A stretch of DNA of 64,000 nucleotides from Planctomycetaceae bacterium (GTDB lineage Bacteria; Planctomycetota; UBA1135; GCA-002686595), in the NCBI GenBank assembly GCA_011525785.1, contig WYBT01000032.1, positions 248,001 through 312,000 on the forward strand, in the 5' to 3' direction. Below, piece after piece: positions 45,094 to 53,757 of this stretch (position 1 is the stretch's first letter; each line of letters begins with the position of its first letter). Made by a program: the position numbers and the translations under genes. The notes beneath the pieces are model-generated. The model was not told where the DNA came from. It saw nothing but the letters and a program-made list of their open reading frames with translations, and made no database searches.

Positions 45094-48000
45094 TCACTCG
45101 CTCCAGTCGTAGCCCAGCGAGAGCACGATCGGAACGAGCACGAGCGTGAAGAGCGTCGAGAGCACCAGCCCGCCGACGATCACCGCGCCCATGCCCTGGT
45201 AGAGCTCGGCGCCCGAGCCGCCGCCGGCCGCGAGCGGCAACATGCCGACCACGGTCGTGATCACCGTCATGAGGATCGGCCGCAGACGCGTCTGGCACGA
45301 GCGCGCCAGCGCGACGCGCCGCGCCAGGCCCTCCGCTCGGAAGTTGTTCGCCTGGTGCACGATCAGGATCGCGTTGTTCACCACCAGCCCCGCGAGGATC
45401 ACGAAGCCCAGCATCGAGATCACGTCGAGGTTGGCCTGGCCGCCGGAGAACTCGTGGGCCAGGCGAATGCCGATCAGGCCGCCCGAGAGCGCGAGCGGCA
45501 CGCTCGTGAGGATCACCAGCGGCGAGGTCCAGCTCGAGAACAGCGCCACCATCAACAGGTAGATGATCAGCACCGAGAGTCCAAAGCCCTGGCTCAGCGA
45601 AGCGAGCGTCGAGCGCAGCTTGTCGGCCGAGCCGCCCGTCTCGAGCGTGTAGGCCGCGCCCAGCTCGCGCGAGAGCTCGGGGAACACGTCGCGCTCGACC
45701 GCTTCGACGACGCTCGACAAGGGCGCCTCCTGCGCGATGTTCACCGTGAGCAGCACGTTGCGCTCGCGCTCGAGGCGCCGCACCGACTCGGGGCCGGTGG
45801 TGCGCTCGACGTGCGCGACGCTGGCGAGCGTGACGAGCTTGCCGTTCGGCGCGACGAAGCGCAGCGCCGCGAGTTCCTCGGGCGAGTCGATGCGCTCCTG
45901 CGCCACCAGCAGGTTCACGTCGACGTCGCGGCCGCCCTCGATGAGCGAGGTGTAGCGCCGGCCCGCGACCGCGGTCTCCACCACGTCGCCGACGTCGGCC
46001 ACGCTCAGGCCCAGGTCCTTCGCGCGGTGCTCGTCGACGCTCACGCGCAATTCCGGACGCCCGGTGACGAGCGAGCTGCGCACGAACTGCACGCCGGGCA
46101 GCGCCTGGAGGCGTTGCTGCAGCTGGCCGCTGGCGCGCTCGAGCGTGTCGAAGTCGGGCCCCGAGAGCTCGATCTCGAACTGCTTGCCGGGGTCTTCGAA
46201 CAAACTCGAGCGCACCGGCACGACGAACTGGAAGCCCGCCAGCGACATGGCCGGCCCGAACATGCGCTGGTGGAAGTTCGCGATCGTCGCGCCGTCGGCG
46301 AACTCGTCCTTGAGCACCACGCCGCCGCCGTTGAAGCGCGGACCGATCACGGTGAAGGAGTGGCTGGCCTCGGGCTGCGCGAGGATGAAGCGCTCGAGCG
46401 GCTTGAAGTTGTCGCGGGCCTGCTCCGCGCGCGTGCCGGGGATCGGCGAGGCGAAGAAGAACACCAGATTGCGGCTGCCCGTGGGCAGGTACTCGATCGG
46501 CGGCGCGAGTTCGATCGTTGCGAGCGAGCCCGCGACCGCGAGCAGCACGAAGCCCAGCTTGCCTGCTGCGCCGCCGGGTGCGCAGATGCGCTCGACCAGC
46601 GCGCCGTAGAGCCGCCCCACGCGGCCCAGCGAGCCTTCCTCCGCCTCCTGCGCCTGGCGTGCGACCTGCGCTTCATCGCGGTCGAGCCACATCGAGGTCA
46701 ACACCGGCACGACGCTCAGCGACACGACGAGCGACAGCAGCACCGCGGCCGAGATCGCGAGCGCGATGTCGGCGAACAGCTGGCTGGCTTCGTCGCCCTG
46801 CAGCAGGATCGGCACGAACACCGCCACGGTCGTCAGTGTCGAAGCGAGCACGCCGCCCCACACCTCGCGCCCGCCGTCGACCGAGGCCTCCAGCAGCGAC
46901 TTGCCCATCGCACGGTGGCGGAAGACGTTCTCGAGCACCACCACCGCGTTGTCGACCACCATGCCGCTCGCGAAGGCCAGTCCCGCGAGCGAAATCACGT
47001 TGAGCGTGCGGCCGAGCAGGCTCATCACGAGGAACACCGCGACCAGCGAGAGCGGGATCGAGAGCGCGACGATCAACACGCTGCGAACGCTGCGCAGGAA
47101 GGCTGCGAGCACCACCACCGCCAGCAGCGAGCCGACCAGCAGGTTGTCCTGCACGAAGCCCATCGCTTCGAAGATGTAGGTCGACTCGCGATAGACCGCT
47201 TCGATCGAGACGTCGATGCCGCGGCGCGCGAAGATCTCGTTCAGCTCGGCGCAGGTCTGGTCGACGCGCGCGATCAGCTCGACCACGTTCGAGCCCGACT
47301 TGCGGCTCAAGCCGATGGCGACGCCGGGCGTGCCGTTGATGCTGACGAAGCTGGTGGTCTCGCGGTACGTGTCGACGATCTCGGCCACGTCGCGCAGCTG
47401 GACCGCCGCAGCGCCGCTCTCGCGCACGATCAGCTCGCCCAGCTCCTGGGGCCGGTCGGCCATGCCGACAGTGCGCACCACGAGCTGGCGCGAAGCCGTC
47501 TCGACGCCGCCGCCGCGCACGTTGACGTTGCCGACCGCGAGCGCACGCCCCACTTCCGCGAAGCCGATGCCGTACGCGGCCAGCTTCTCGGGATCGACGC
47601 GCACCTGCACTTCGTTTTCCTCGCCGCCGACGACGAGCAGGTTCGAGACACCCGGCACGCGCTGCAGCCGCGATTCGATCTCGTCCTTGACGATGCGCCG
47701 CACGCGGTTGGCGTCGTAGTGCGAGCGCAGCGCGAGCCACATCACCTGGCTCGAGTCGCTCGGCGCCACCTCGACCAGCGGCTCGTCGGCCTCTTCCGGC
47801 AGGCGCTGCACCTGCGTGAGCTTGTTGAGCACGTCGATCACCGCCAGCTGCGTGTCCGTGCCCAGCTCGTACTCGAGCGTGATCTGGCTGCGGCCCTCGC
47901 TCGACTCCGAGGTCATCTCGATCACGCCCTCGACCGCCGCCAGCACATCCTCGAGCTCGCGCGTGATCTGCTGCTCGACTTCGACTGCTGACGCGCCGCG

Positions 48001-48153
48001 GAAGTTGGTCGCGATGGTGATCAGCGGGCGATCGACCGTCGGCTTGAGCTGCACCGGAATCGTGCCGTAGGCGAGCACGCTGAACAGCACGGTCAGGATC
48101 ACGCCCACCGCGGTGATGTACGGCCGCTCGACGGCCGCGCGGATGGGATTCAC
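45094..48153 (-). CDS. RND efflux transporter permease (HAE1/AcrB type)
   Basis: A 1019-residue inner-membrane pump subunit of the resistance-nodulation-division superfamily. It starts with a hydrophobic helix after NPIRAAVERPY, has two large periplasmic regions and twelve predicted helices; family stretches include ASGMVVDNAVVVLENVFRH in helix 4, which holds the proton-relay Asp, and LVVNNAILIVHQANN in the second half. The ending TTVVGMLPLA and LSTLFTLVLVPIVLSL is typical. It exports drugs, lipids or other hydrophobic compounds when joined to a membrane-fusion protein and an outer-membrane channel. GTG at 48153 overlaps the membrane-fusion gene stop as GTGA. No TolC-like gene is nearby. Confidence 0.94.
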   Translation of the reverse strand: MNPIRAAVERPYITAVGVILTVLFSVLAYGTIPVQLKPTVDRPLITIATNFRGASAVEVEQQITRELEDVLAAVEGVIEMTSESSEGRSQITLEYELGTDTQLAVIDVLNKLTQVQRLPEEADEPLVEVAPSDSSQVMWLALRSHYDANRVRRIVKDEIESRLQRVPGVSNLLVVGGEENEVQVRVDPEKLAAYGIGFAEVGRALAVGNVNVRGGGVETASRQLVVRTVGMADRPQELGELIVRESGAAAVQLRDVAEIVDTYRETTSFVSINGTPGVAIGLSRKSGSNVVELIARVDQTCAELNEIFARRGIDVSIEAVYRESTYIFEAMGFVQDNLLVGSLLAVVVLAAFLRSVRSVLIVALSIPLSLVAVFLVMSLLGRTLNVISLAGLAFASGMVVDNAVVVLENVFRHRAMGKSLLEASVDGGREVWGGVLASTLTTVAVFVPILLQGDEASQLFADIALAISAAVLLSLVVSLSVVPVLTSMWLDRDEAQVARQAQEAEEGSLGRVGRLYGALVERICAPGGAAGKLGFVLLAVAGSLATIELAPPIEYLPTGSRNLVFFFASPIPGTRAEQARDNFKPLERFILAQPEASHSFTVIGPRFNGGGVVLKDEFADGATIANFHQRMFGPAMSLAGFQFVVPVRSSLFEDPGKQFEIELSGPDFDTLERASGQLQQRLQALPGVQFVRSSLVTGRPELRVSVDEHRAKDLGLSVADVGDVVETAVAGRRYTSLIEGGRDVDVNLLVAQERIDSPEELAALRFVAPNGKLVTLASVAHVERTTGPESVRRLERERNVLLTVNIAQEAPLSSVVEAVERDVFPELSRELGAAYTLETGGSADKLRSTLASLSQGFGLSVLIIYLLMVALFSSWTSPLVILTSVPLALSGGLIGIRLAHEFSGGQANLDVISMLGFVILAGLVVNNAILIVHQANNFRAEGLARRVALARSCQTRLRPILMTVITTVVGMLPLAAGGGSGAELYQGMGAVIVGGLVLSTLFTLVLVPIVLSLGYDWSE

Positions 48154-49481
48154 GGCTGCTGGGCTCCCGCGTGCGGCGCGTTGCGCGCGGCGAGCGCGGC
48201 GCCGGGGAAGGCCATGTCGACGCCGATCACCACCAGCGAATCGCCCGCCGCAAAGCTGCCGTCCAGCGCCTCGAGCGCGGTCTTCCCGTTCGCGCTCGCC
48301 AGTTGCTTCACTGCCACGAACTCGGCGGTCGAGGTGGGAGCGCCGCTCATGTCGGGCGGCCCGCCGGGGCGCGCGCGCACGACGATCGGTCCTTGCGGCG
48401 TGATGCGCACAGCGTCTGCGGGCGCAATCCACGCGTCGCGCAGCGGCTCGAGTTCGAGCTCGACGCGCGCAAACATGCCGGGCGCAAAGCGCCGTTCGAG
48501 GTCCTGGTCGGCGGCGAGCGGCGCGAGCGCGCGGAAGTGGCGGCTGGCGTCGTCGGCCAGCGGCACGAGCGTTCGCACCGCGAGCTCGAGCTGCGCGCCG
48601 GGATGCTCGTCGAGCCTCACGCGCGCCAACGCTCCAGCGCGCAGCGACGCGGCGACGTAGCCGGGCACGTCGATCTCCAGCTCGCGCCGCGTGAAGTCGA
48701 CCAGTTCGAGCACCAGCTCGCCGGCCGCCACCGAGTCGCCCAGCGCCGCGGGACGACTCACGACCACGCCCGCGAAGGGCGCGACCACGCGCGTCTTCTC
48801 GAGCTCGCGCTCGGCCACGGCCAGCTCGGAGCGGCGCAAGTCGACCTCCGCACGCGCCACCGCGATTTCCTCGACGCGCGCGCCCGCCTGCGCCGCCGCC
48901 AGTGCCTCGCGCGCCGCACGCACGCGCGCCATCGCCGCCGTGTGCGCCGCGTCGAAGCGGTCGAACTCGCCCGTGGAGATCACGTTCTCGGCCACGAGCC
49001 CGCGCGCGCGCTCGACGTCGCGCCGCGCCAGCTCCGCCTCGGCCTCGCGCGCCTCGACATCCGCCGCGAGCCGGCGCTTGTCCTCCTCGCGTTCGCCGGC
49101 CAGCGTGCGCTCGAGTTCGCGCGTCGCGCGTTCGAGCTGCGCCCTCGCGCGCGCGAGCCCGGCCTGCGCGTCGCGCTCGTCGAGCCGCGCCAGCACCGCG
49201 CCCTGGGCCACGTCGTCGCCCTCTTGCACGCCGAGTTCGACGATGCGGCCGGACACCTCGAAGCCCATGCGCGCGCGCTGGTTCGAGCGCACGACGCCTG
49301 TGAGCGTCGCGCGCGGCTGCAGTTCGCCGCGCTCGAGCGGCGCGAGTGTGACCGACAGCACGAACGGCGGCCGACCGCCGCCGGATTGCGCCGGTGCAGA
49401 CTCCGAGCGCAAGCGCCACACCACTGCACCCAGCGCCAGCACGCCGGCGAAGAGCCACATCGACGATCCGATCCTTGCCAT
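48150..49481 (-). CDS. RND efflux membrane-fusion protein
   Basis: A 443-residue periplasmic adaptor. ATG at 49481 is chosen (GGAG 4 nt upstream; ATG at 49493 is an alternative), giving an N-terminal anchor (GSSMWLFAGVLALGAVVW). Then come a barrel-sandwich (lipoyl-like) half with MGFEVSGRIVELGVQEGDDV, a long alpha-helical hairpin (about 130-240, Ala/Arg/Glu-rich coiled coil), the second lipoyl half with VVAPFAGVVVSRPAALGDSV, and beta-barrel and membrane-proximal domains. It links the RND pump to an outer-membrane channel. The stop overlaps the pump start. The divergent neighbour is the M16 peptidase pair. Confidence 0.9.
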   Translation of the reverse strand: MARIGSSMWLFAGVLALGAVVWRLRSESAPAQSGGGRPPFVLSVTLAPLERGELQPRATLTGVVRSNQRARMGFEVSGRIVELGVQEGDDVAQGAVLARLDERDAQAGLARARAQLERATRELERTLAGEREEDKRRLAADVEAREAEAELARRDVERARGLVAENVISTGEFDRFDAAHTAAMARVRAAREALAAAQAGARVEEIAVARAEVDLRRSELAVAERELEKTRVVAPFAGVVVSRPAALGDSVAAGELVLELVDFTRRELEIDVPGYVAASLRAGALARVRLDEHPGAQLELAVRTLVPLADDASRHFRALAPLAADQDLERRFAPGMFARVELELEPLRDAWIAPADAVRITPQGPIVVRARPGGPPDMSGAPTSTAEFVAVKQLASANGKTALEALDGSFAAGDSLVVIGVDMAFPGAALAARNAPHAGAQQP

Positions 49482-49605
49482 GGGACTCCACATGGAACCC
49501 AGCGCGAGCGGGGCTGTCCACCCGCGCGTTGTACGAGTGCTGTGGTGAAGCTCCGAAGTAGACCAGCGCAGCGGCGATCGAGCGCGTGGATCGCCGCGCG
49601 CGCGT

Positions 49606-50916
49606 GTGCCACACTCGCGCGCGACCGTGACGACGCCGACATCGACACCGACGATCCCGCACCAGACGCACGTGCTGGCGAACGGCCTGCGCGTGCTGCT
49701 GCACCCGACCAACGCCGCGCCAGTGGTCTCGCTGCAGCTGTGCTACCACGTCGGCAGCGCGCAGGAGCTGCCGGGCAAGACCGGCTTCGCGCACCTGTTC
49801 GAACACTTGCTCTTCCAAGGTTCGGCGCACGTCGCCAGCGACGGCCACTTCCGCCACATCACGCAGGCCGGCGGCACGCTCAACGGCAACACGAGCTTCG
49901 ACCGCACGCTGTACTACGAGACCCTGCCGGCCAACCAGCTCGAGCTGGCGCTGTGGCTCGAGTCCGATCGCATGGGCTTTTTCCTCGAGGCTTTCGACCA
50001 GCGCAAGCTCGACAACCAGCGCGACGTGGTGCGCAACGAGAAGCGCCAGAACTACGAGCTGCGGCCCTACGCCAAGGCGCACGAAGTGCTCGCGGCCGCG
50101 CTGTTCCCGCCGGAGCACCCCTACGCGCACCTGCCGATCGGATCGCACGAGGACCTCGAGTCGGCCTCGCTCGCGGACGTGAGTCAGTTCTTCGAGCGCT
50201 GGTACCGGCCCGACAACGCCACGCTCGTGCTGGGCGGCGATTTCGAGCCTCGGGCAGCGCTGGCGGCGATCGAGCGCTGGTTCGGCGAGATCCCCGCCCG
50301 CGGCGGGTTCGCGCGTCCCGTGCCCGTGCCTCATCGCTCGAGCACCGAAGTGCGCCGCGTCGTGCCCGACGACGTGAACCTGCCGCAGGTGACGCTGGCC
50401 TGGCCGACGCCGGAGTACAACCACGCCGACGAAGCGGCGCTGCAGCTCGCGGCGATGGTGCTCTCGGCGAGCCGTTCGTCGGTGCTCGACCGCGCGCTGA
50501 CGCTCGATGAGGTGCTGGCCAAGAGCGTGACCTGCGGAGCGATGGCGAACGAGCTCGCGGGCCGCTTCCAGATCACCGCCACCGCCGCCAACGGCGTTGC
50601 GCCCGAGCGCTTGGAGCAGCGCATTCGCGAGCTGCTCGGGTCCGTGGTGCGCGGCGGCGTCGCCCCCGGCGTGCTCGAGCGCATGAAGGCGCGTGCGCGC
50701 GCCGACTTCGTGCGCTACCTCGACAACGTTTCGAACCGCAGCGGCGCGCTCGCGCTCTCCGACGTGCTGCGCGGCCGTTCGCTGGGCTTCGTCGAAGCCG
50801 CACAGGCCGTGCAAGCGTGCGACGAAGCGCGCGTGGTCGACGCGCTGCGCCGCCACTTGATCGAACAACCGCCCACGGTGGTGTGGGTCGTCCCCAAGTC
50901 ATCCAAGAGCGCATGA
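49606..50916 (+). CDS. M16 family zinc peptidase, catalytic subunit
   Basis: A 436-residue M16B-type metallopeptidase. The inverted zinc motif HLFEH (63-67, in TGFAHLFEHLLF) is intact, preceded by VLANGLRVLLHP and the conserved NGNTSFDRTLYYE stretch, and followed by a second lower-identity half, as in mitochondrial processing peptidase beta and related bacterial proteins. No signal peptide is obvious. GTG at 49606 or at 49627 could start translation. The partner gene overlaps its stop by ATGA, forming a two-subunit enzyme. Substrate unknown; it could process exported or damaged peptides. Confidence 0.88.
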   Translation: MPHSRATVTTPTSTPTIPHQTHVLANGLRVLLHPTNAAPVVSLQLCYHVGSAQELPGKTGFAHLFEHLLFQGSAHVASDGHFRHITQAGGTLNGNTSFDRTLYYETLPANQLELALWLESDRMGFFLEAFDQRKLDNQRDVVRNEKRQNYELRPYAKAHEVLAAALFPPEHPYAHLPIGSHEDLESASLADVSQFFERWYRPDNATLVLGGDFEPRAALAAIERWFGEIPARGGFARPVPVPHRSSTEVRRVVPDDVNLPQVTLAWPTPEYNHADEAALQLAAMVLSASRSSVLDRALTLDEVLAKSVTCGAMANELAGRFQITATAANGVAPERLEQRIRELLGSVVRGGVAPGVLERMKARARADFVRYLDNVSNRSGALALSDVLRGRSLGFVEAAQAVQACDEARVVDALRRHLIEQPPTVVWVVPKSSKSA

Positions 50917-52337
50917 GCGAGCCCGCGAAACCCGCCGCCGCGCGCGTCGACCGCAGCGGACCTCCGCCGGCCGGCCCCGCGCCGCGCTGGCGCCTGCCGC
51001 GCATCGAGCGCGAGCGCGCGGCCAGCGGCATGCGCATCGCCGCGACGAGCTGCGACGCGACGCCGGAGCTGCTGCTCGAGCTCGCCTGGCCCGCGGGCCG
51101 CAGCCGCGAGCCGCTCGGCCGCGAAGGCCTTGCGAGCCTGAGCGCGGCGATGCTCGAAGAAGGCACGAAGCAGCTCTCCACAGCGCAACTGGTCGACGCC
51201 TTCGACGCGCTGGGCGCGAACTTCTCGCTGCAATGCGACGACGACGACACGCTGCTGCACCTGCGCGTGCTCGAGGAGCACGTCGAAGCCGCGCTCGAGC
51301 TGGTGGCCGACGTGCTGCTCGAACCGCGCCTGGGCGAGCGCGAGTTCGAGCGCGTGCGCGAACAGCGCCGGGCCGCGCTGCGTTCGCGCGCCGACGACCC
51401 CAAGCGCGTCGCCAGCGACGTGTGGGCGCGACTGTACTGGGGCCGCTCGACGCCGCTGGGCAGTCCCGAGATCGGCGACGCCGCGAGCCTCGCCGCGACG
51501 AGACTGAGCGACGTCGCCGAGTTCCACCGCAGCGCCCTGCGCCCGCGCGCGCTGCGCGTCCATGCCGCGTGCCGCGGCGGACTCGAGCAGGTCCAGCGCT
51601 GGCTCGCGCCGTTCGAAGCGCGGCTGCGCGCGCTCGTCGACGAGAGCGGCATTCGCCCCGCCTCCGGCGAGTGGGTCGCGCCCACGCCGCTGGCCCGCAC
51701 GCGCACGCGCCTGTTCCTCGCCGACCGCCGCGGCGCGCCGCAGTCGGAGCTGCGCGTCGGCCACCCTTCCGTCGCGAGCACGCACCCCGCGTGGTTGCCG
51801 CTGAGCGCGCTCAACCAGGCGCTGGGCGGCCTGTTCACCAGCCGCCTCAACTTGAACCTGCGCGAGACCAAGGGCTTCACCTACGGCATCCGCTCGAGCT
51901 TCGAGGGCGGGCGCCACGGCGGGCCGTTCGTGGTCGCGACCAGTGTGCACACGGCCAACACCGCCGAAGCGCTGCGCGAGATCGAGCGCGAGCTCGAGGG
52001 CTACCTCGCCGGCCCCAGCGACGACGAGCTGGCCTTCGTGCGCAGCGCGCTCGAGCAATCCCTCGCGCGCCAATTCGAAACGCCGCAGGCGCACCTGAGC
52101 TTCGTCAGCGCCGTCGAGCGCCTGGGCCTCTCCGACGACTACCCGCTCGCGCGCCTGCGCTGGCTCGCCGAATCGACCGCTTCGCAACGCCGCGCGCTGC
52201 TCGAGGAGCACCTGCGCCCGCGCGAGCTCACGATCGTCGTCGTGGGCGATCACGCCGCGACCGCGAAGGCGCTGGCCGAGCTGGGCCACGGCTCGCCCGC
52301 GCGCGTCGACAGCTCGGGCGACGAGCTTCCGCGCTGA
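50913..52337 (+). CDS. M16 family peptidase, inactive partner subunit
   Basis: A 474-residue M16 relative that overlaps the catalytic subunit by ATGA. The zinc motif region reads REGLASLSAAMLEEGT, so HxxEH is absent, as in alpha subunits of mitochondrial processing peptidase. The C-terminal half keeps SALNQALGGLFTSRLNLNLRE and KGFTYGIRSSFE, the Arg/Tyr substrate-binding signature. A complete two-subunit M16B peptidase is therefore encoded here. The N-terminus has a Pro/Ala-rich leader of about 30 residues. It converges on the acyltransferase gene across a 169-bp gap containing a relic and a hairpin. Confidence 0.87.
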   Translation: MSEPAKPAAARVDRSGPPPAGPAPRWRLPRIERERAASGMRIAATSCDATPELLLELAWPAGRSREPLGREGLASLSAAMLEEGTKQLSTAQLVDAFDALGANFSLQCDDDDTLLHLRVLEEHVEAALELVADVLLEPRLGEREFERVREQRRAALRSRADDPKRVASDVWARLYWGRSTPLGSPEIGDAASLAATRLSDVAEFHRSALRPRALRVHAACRGGLEQVQRWLAPFEARLRALVDESGIRPASGEWVAPTPLARTRTRLFLADRRGAPQSELRVGHPSVASTHPAWLPLSALNQALGGLFTSRLNLNLRETKGFTYGIRSSFEGGRHGGPFVVATSVHTANTAEALREIERELEGYLAGPSDDELAFVRSALEQSLARQFETPQAHLSFVSAVERLGLSDDYPLARLRWLAESTASQRRALLEEHLRPRELTIVVVGDHAATAKALAELGHGSPARVDSSGDELPR

Positions 52338-52339
52338 GC

Positions 52340-52374
52340 AGCGCTGCGCGGCGGGCCCACACCGCAGCAGCGCT
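52340..52374. terminator. Imperfect hairpin downstream of the M16 pair
   Basis: A 7-bp stem AGCGCTG/CAGCGCT extended by GCGG/CCGC after a small internal loop, with a 12-nt loop (52351-52361). It begins 3 bp after the M16 stop; no U-tract. It also overlaps the end of the relic. Confidence 0.4.
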
Positions 52375-52481
52375 CACGGGCAGAGACGGAATTCGAGCCC
52401 GTCGGGCAGCGAAGTGCTCTTGGGCGCCGGCGGGTCACGCCAACAGGCCTGCGCCCCGACGGTCTGACCGCCGAAGCAGAC
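52374..52481 (-). pseudogene. Relic of a YCTAK-type C-terminal module
   Basis: In one minus-strand frame this stretch encodes 35 residues ending in a stop: GQTVGAQACWRDP, then DGLEFRLCP. The pattern GQ-x-V/I-x2-Q-x3-RDP and the terminal (S/D)(N/G)(A)L...CP match, with exact spacing, the ends of the three intact modules in this window (GQEVVFQFWSRDP and GQQIYFQWWMRDP in two of them). The upstream part of any such gene is gone; the frame runs into the unrelated acyltransferase gene. It is best read as the surviving 3' end of a lost secreted-protein gene. Confidence 0.7.
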
Positions 52482-52506
52482 GCCGCCGCGCGCTGGGCGC
52501 CCGGGA

Positions 52507-53757
52507 CTAATCCTCTCGCATTCCGAATCGGACGCGGCCGTGGCCGATGCGCTCGAATTCCAAGCCGCGCGGGCTGCGAGGAACGTCGCCCGCCTCCGCC
52601 GCCCGCGAGACAGGCTCGCGCAGGAGTTCCAAGACTCGCTGCTCCAGACGCGCGACGGTGGCAGCCAGATCGTCGTGCGGACGGACCTCGAACGCGGGTC
52701 CGAAGCACACCTCAGCGCGCCGCGGTCCGATTCCGCGCGCGCGCGGTCGTTGGAGCAGCTCTTCCTCTAGTTGCGCGATGGCCGCGGCGGCGCGCTCGAG
52801 GTCGTCGTGTCCCTCGAGCGCGTCGAAGGTCCACGAGCGCAGGCCGTGCGCCAAGTGGAGCTGTTCCAGCGCGGCGGCGCGGGCGAGGGCGTCGAGGGTG
52901 AACTCGGGGTCGCGAACTCGGCGGCGCAGCTGCGCCAGTCGCTCGCTCCAGTGAATCGAGGCCGAGGCCGGGCCGTCGAGGCGCAGTTCGCGCTCGACGC
53001 GCTCGCAGAGCTCGTCGGCGAGTCGCGCAGCCCGTTGCGCAGCGTCGCCACTGCGCGGTTCGCAGCCGTGGTCGCGCTCGAGTCGCTCCAGGTGCGCCTC
53101 GCGGATGCGGCGCAGGCGCGAGAACAGGCCGCCGGCCGACGATTCGAGTCCCAGGCGCCGCTCGCAATCCTCGACGACGCGCCGCGCACCCAGGCTCGAC
53201 GCGGCGTCGTGTTCGTAGCGGATCGCGCACGGCGCGAGCCACGCCACTCCCGCACGTCGCGCGCTGAGCAGCGCCAGGCGAGCGGCCCCCGGATCGAACC
53301 GAGCGGGCTGGTTCGGTGTGTGGTGGACATAGCCCTCGGGGAACAGAGCCAAGGGACGGCCGGCGAGCACATGTCCCAGCGCCTCGCGCAGCGCGACCGC
53401 GTTCGCACCGTCGCGCTCGACGCTCATGCAGCCGTGCCGCTGCAACGCGCGGCGCCCGAGGCGCCCCAGTTCGCTGAACAGCTCGCTCGCAGTGAGCCAG
53501 ATCCACGGATGCGGCCCGTGCGGCAGGGCCTCGAACAAGCAGTGCGGGTCCGCGTAGCTGGGGTGATTGGCCGCGACGATCAGCGCCTCACCGCGGGACA
53601 GCGCACGGCGCACGTGCTCGCGTCCGTGAACCTCGATCGACCGCACGCCCAGTCGACGCAGACGCCAGCGCCGCAGCGGAGCGCACGCGCCGATCCACAG
53701 GCGGCTGGGCCGCGCCTCCCAGCGCCGCGAATCGATCAGCGCTGCGGGCCGGATCAC
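52507..53757 (-). CDS. Lysophospholipid acyltransferase-like (PlsC-family) protein
   Basis: A 416-residue acyltransferase. The PlsC core occupies about residues 20-200 with the catalytic H-x4-D motif in NHPSYADP (His65, Asp70) and FPEGYVHH (139-146) for acceptor binding. The C-terminal ~200 residues are Arg/Glu/Leu-rich helices without recognised domain; homologues with this extension acylate lipids of unknown identity. GTG at 53757 overlaps the stop of the adenosylhomocysteinase-like gene as GTGA, so the two are almost certainly co-translated. No transmembrane helix is obvious, so it would act peripherally at the inner membrane. Confidence 0.8.
   Translation of the reverse strand: MIRPAALIDSRRWEARPSRLWIGACAPLRRWRLRRLGVRSIEVHGREHVRRALSRGEALIVAANHPSYADPHCLFEALPHGPHPWIWLTASELFSELGRLGRRALQRHGCMSVERDGANAVALREALGHVLAGRPLALFPEGYVHHTPNQPARFDPGAARLALLSARRAGVAWLAPCAIRYEHDAASSLGARRVVEDCERRLGLESSAGGLFSRLRRIREAHLERLERDHGCEPRSGDAAQRAARLADELCERVERELRLDGPASASIHWSERLAQLRRRVRDPEFTLDALARAAALEQLHLAHGLRSWTFDALEGHDDLERAAAAIAQLEEELLQRPRARGIGPRRAEVCFGPAFEVRPHDDLAATVARLEQRVLELLREPVSRAAEAGDVPRSPRGLEFERIGHGRVRFGMRED

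Noticed and set aside
44869-47991. A 1040-codon plus-strand frame across the RND gene
   Set aside because: Shadow of the RND pump, rich in Arg, His, Gln and Asp, with no membrane segments or domain.
48154-50868. An upstream extension of the RND frame, to 1924 codons
   Set aside because: The extension runs through the membrane-fusion gene in another frame and through the antisense of an M16 gene; the RND family N-terminus begins at the GTG at 48153.
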